Position numbers and translations under genes: made by a program. Of a stretch of DNA of 64,000 nt, positions 61,526 through 64,000 are shown one piece after another (within the stretch, counting starts at the first letter, position 1; the number at the start of each line of letters is the position of its first letter). The notes below the pieces were generated by a model. That model ran no database searches and was not told the origin of the DNA. It was given only the letters and a program-made list of their open reading frames with translations. The stretch comes from Azotobacter paspali (GTDB lineage: Bacteria > Pseudomonadota > Gammaproteobacteria > Pseudomonadales > Pseudomonadaceae): assembly GCF_042434745.1 (NCBI RefSeq), contig NZ_JBHLSS010000003.1; one strand, given 5' to 3'.

Positions 61526-62173
61526 CTAGGTTCGAATGAGATGGCCGGTAGCCGGCAGTTTTTCTCCATCCAACAAGGCTCCTTCGGGGGCCAGTCGCAG
61601 GCGGCCCTCGGCGAACCAGCGCACGGCCTGCGGGTAGATCCGATGTTCCTGCAAGTACACGCGCAGCGCCAGACTTTCCTCGGTGTCGCCCGGTTGCACC
61701 GGGACTACCGCCTGGATGACCAGAGGGCCGCCGTCGAGCTCCTCGGTGACGAAATGCACGCTGCAGCCGTGCTCGTTGTCCCGGGCTTCCAGAACGCGGC
61801 GATGGGTGTGCAGGCCCTTGTAGCGGGGTAGCAGGGATGGGTGGATGTTCAGCAGGCGACCTTCGTAGTGGCGGACGAAGGCGGAGGTGAGGATGCGCAT
61901 GAAGCCGGCGAGGATCACCAGGTGGGGCTGGAAGACGTCGATCGCTTCCATCAGCGCGCCATCGAAGGCCTCGCGGCCCTCGTAGGTCCGGTGGTCGAGC
62001 ACCTGGGTGGCGATACCGGCGTTCTTCGCTCGGGTTAGGCCGTAGGCGTCGGCGCAGTTGGAGATCACCGCGCGGATTTGCAGCGGGTTGCCATCGTCCT
62101 GGCTGTCGATCAGCGCCTGCAGGTTGCTGCCGGAGCCGGAGACCAGCACCACCGCATTGCAGGAGTCGGCCAT
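61526..62173 (-). CDS. purN: Phosphoribosylglycinamide formyltransferase
   Basis: A 215-residue GAR transformylase, third step of purine synthesis. NAVVLVSGSGSNLQALIDSQ is the substrate loop; LAGFMRILTSAFV and NIHPSLLPRYKGLHTHRRVL carry the catalytic Asn/His; VTEELDGGPLVIQA has the active-site Asp. ATG 62173 overlaps the purM stop. Complete. Confidence 0.95.
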   Translation of the reverse strand: MADSCNAVVLVSGSGSNLQALIDSQDDGNPLQIRAVISNCADAYGLTRAKNAGIATQVLDHRTYEGREAFDGALMEAIDVFQPHLVILAGFMRILTSAFVRHYEGRLLNIHPSLLPRYKGLHTHRRVLEARDNEHGCSVHFVTEELDGGPLVIQAVVPVQPGDTEESLALRVYLQEHRIYPQAVRWFAEGRLRLAPEGALLDGEKLPATGHLIRT

Positions 62174-63228
62174 CAGTGTGCCTTCAGGTTGTGCAACTGG
62201 ACGCGTTCGTCGCCGTCGCCGGCGGCGATGTCGCCGATCAGCCAAGGCCGCTCGCCCGCCGCGCGCAGCACGGCGAGGACCTGCTCCACCTTGTCCCGAG
62301 CGACGCAGACGACCATGCCGACGCCGCAGTTGAGCACACGGTGCATTTCGCGCTCGTCGACGTTGCCTTTTTCCTGCAGCCAGTCGAACACCGCCGGGCG
62401 GGTCCAACTGGCCACGTCGATCACCGCCCGGGTACCTTGCGGCAGCACGCGCGGAATATTCTCGGTGAGGCCGCCGCCGGTGATGTGGGCCATGGCCTTG
62501 ACCGCACCGGTTTCCCGGATGAGCTTGAGCAGCGGTTTGACGTAGATGCGCGTCGGTGCCATCAGCAGGTCGGCCAGCGGCTTGCCGTCCAGGGTGGCGC
62601 CGGCAACGTCGGTACCGCTCAGCTCGAGGATCTTGCGGATCAGCGAGTAGCCGTTGGAGTGCGGGCCGGAGGAGGGTAGGGCGATCAGCGCGTCGCCGGC
62701 GGCGACCTTCGCGCCGTCGATGATTTCGCTCTTCTCCACCACGCCGACGCAGAAGCCGGCCAGGTCGTAGTCCTCGCCCTCGTACATGCCGGGCATCTCG
62801 GCTGTCTCGCCACCGACCAGCGCGCAGCCGGCCATCTCGCAGCCCTCGCCGATGCCGGCGACCACGCGGGCGGCTACGTCGACGTTGAGCTTGCCGGTAG
62901 CGTAGTAGTCGAGAAAGAACAGCGGTTCGGCGCCGCATACCACCAGATCGTTGACGCACATGGCCACCAGGTCGATGCCGATGCTGTCGTGCTTGCCGAG
63001 GTTCATCGCCAGGCGCAGCTTGGTGCCGACACCGTCGGTACCGGAAACCAGTACCGGTTGCCTGTAACCGGCCGGGATTTCGCACAGGGCGCCGAAGCCG
63101 CCCAGGCCACCCATCACTTCGGGGCGCGCGGTGCGCCTGGCGACGCCCTTGATGCGTTCGACCAGCGCTTCACCTGCGTCGATGTCGACACCGGCGTCCT
63201 TGTAGCTCAGGGAGGGTTGCTTACTCAT
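62173..63228 (-). CDS. purM: Phosphoribosylformylglycinamidine cyclo-ligase
   Basis: A 351-residue AIR synthetase, fifth step of purine synthesis. SLSYKDAGVDIDAGEALVER at the N-terminus, VSGTDGVGTKLRLAM (ATP site), GIDLVAMCVNDLVVCGAEPL, ALVGGETAEMPGMYEGEDYD and HITGGGLTENIPRVLP are diagnostic. It is the first gene of the purM-purN-DUF3108 operon, with a one-base overlap to purN. Upstream DNA is the repeat-rich 63229-64000 region. Confidence 0.96.
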   Translation of the reverse strand: MSKQPSLSYKDAGVDIDAGEALVERIKGVARRTARPEVMGGLGGFGALCEIPAGYRQPVLVSGTDGVGTKLRLAMNLGKHDSIGIDLVAMCVNDLVVCGAEPLFFLDYYATGKLNVDVAARVVAGIGEGCEMAGCALVGGETAEMPGMYEGEDYDLAGFCVGVVEKSEIIDGAKVAAGDALIALPSSGPHSNGYSLIRKILELSGTDVAGATLDGKPLADLLMAPTRIYVKPLLKLIRETGAVKAMAHITGGGLTENIPRVLPQGTRAVIDVASWTRPAVFDWLQEKGNVDEREMHRVLNCGVGMVVCVARDKVEQVLAVLRAAGERPWLIGDIAAGDGDERVQLHNLKAH

Positions 63229-64000
63229 GGATCAGGCCTTCAGGAGGTTCGGGATTCGACCGGGGCGAGGGCCGGTCTGCAGGACAGACGATTCTAACAG
63301 GCTTGTCCAGCAGCGACCACCGAGCGCCCTGGCGGCGCAGGGCAATCGCATGAAGCGCTCGCCTGATACCAGACTGGCAAGATTGTGTGATCCTTGGCAT
63401 GGCTGCTTGCCGAGTAGCCGGACAGTCCCCGTTTCGGCCCCCCGGCCAAGTCACTTTTTCTTGCCTGGCCAAGAAAAAGTAACCCAAAAGAAGGCCACCC
63501 CCTCATCCGGCCCTGCGCTTCGCTCCGGGTTCCCTCCCTGCATCGCCGTTCCAAGGGCTCGCCGCGAAGGGCCATCCATGGCCCATCGCGGCTCTCGCGG
63601 CATCCTTGCCGCTCGACCCCTTCCACGACGATTCCGCTCGGCCTCCTGAAGGGGGCATCCGGCGTTGCCTGACAGGCCGTGCCACAGGAAGAGCGAAAGC
63701 GCTTTCAGGCAACCCGGAGCCCGACTCCCGTTCAGAAGGCCAAGCGCAAGCGTCGCGTAGAGGGGCAAGCCGCGGGGAGGCGGCGAGAGTCGTACGAGGG
63801 GCATGGATGCCCCTTGTGCGACGCTCCTCGGAGCGGCGCCGGAGCGAGGGAACCCCGGCGTAGCCGGGGCCGAATGATCGGGCGCGCTTTCTCTTTGGTT
63901 ACTTTCTCTTTGCGCGCGCCAAGAGAAAGTGACTCGGCCGGGGGGCCGAAACAGGAGGTATCCAGCCCCTCGGCAAGCAGCCGATGCACCGGATTTGAAG
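63229..64000. repeat. Large inverted non-coding repeat
   Basis: No gene in about 770 bp. A left block (63338-63500) contains GGCTGCTTGCCGAG (63401-63414), TTTCGGCCCCCCGGCC and GTCACTTTTTCTTG...AAGAAAAAGTAACC. A right block carries the same features inverted: GGTTACTTTCTCTTTG...GAGAAAGTGACTC, GGCCGGGGGGCCGAAACAGG and CTCGGCAAGCAGCC (63969-63982). Between them lies GC-rich sequence repeated in many pseudomonad intergenic regions. The first ~100 bp should hold the purM promoter. Confidence 0.6.

Noticed and set aside
61526..63085. 519-codon frame joining purN with upstream sequence
   Set aside because: The upstream part is purM read in the wrong frame; purM is intact and purN starts at its stop.

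Overview
The window is high-GC gammaproteobacterial DNA. Gene content and order match the Pseudomonas/Azotobacter branch: olsBA, acpH, an ArsR gene with xenB, sodB, bifA and an imelysin cluster form one block; rimO, dinB, gacS, cysM, rlmD, relA, mazG and purMN form another. The many IS remnants, the repeated GGCTGCTTGCCGAG-type element and the REP sequence make Azotobacter my best guess. That is an inference from gene order and repeat style, not a database match.

Layout. Positions 1-3050 are a collapsed P2-like prophage: a gene-poor region full of palindromes and iterated motifs, a DUF2513 gene, the 3' part of a portal gene (minus strand) and the 3' part of a late-control D gene (plus strand). 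A hicAB toxin-antitoxin pair follows. Positions 3.8-14.3 kb are accessory and decayed: IS630 and IS5 fragments, a broken alcohol dehydrogenase, an intact MFS exporter, an O-methyltransferase, a medium-chain oxidoreductase, an orphan periplasmic binding protein, and a wrecked two-partner secretion locus (TpsB plus filamentous haemagglutinin). Positions 14.5-27.3 kb are core genes: the imelysin / di-haem oxidoreductase / imelysin / DUF1513 lipoprotein set, bifA, sodB, a coiled-coil membrane protein, xenB with its ArsR regulator, acpH, and olsBA with a candidate PHO box. Positions 28-34.5 kb hold a 142-bp MITE, a serine hydrolase, clsB, a PfpI-like protein and a circularly permuted ATP-grasp / alpha-E pair.

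Positions 36.5-38.7 kb are a second scar: nested IS5 and IS3 fragments, a broken phage primase and a possible recombinase tail ending at the initiator tRNA-fMet gene. Positions 38.8-63.2 kb return to core genes (dinB, gacS, cysM, rlmD, relA, mazG, a DUF2058 gene, a dinJ-yafQ pair, a DUF3108 gene, purN, purM). This stretch is interrupted between relA and mazG by a 9-kb ferric-siderophore cassette. The last 0.7 kb is a large inverted non-coding repeat.

How genes work together. The most coherent system is the 48.8-58.0 kb cassette: a two-component system (pirRS-like), a TonB-dependent catecholate receptor (pirA-like), a methyltransferase with a regulatory domain, a periplasmic siderophore esterase, and a DUF3649 / PepSY / DUF3325 inner-membrane trio. 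The genes overlap or nearly abut. Sensing, import, hydrolysis and probably reduction of a ferric catecholate would all be encoded in one place; the methyltransferase is the unexplained member. The imelysin cluster is a second probable iron-linked locus. olsBA and clsB both remodel membrane lipids, and olsBA has a phosphate-type control site.
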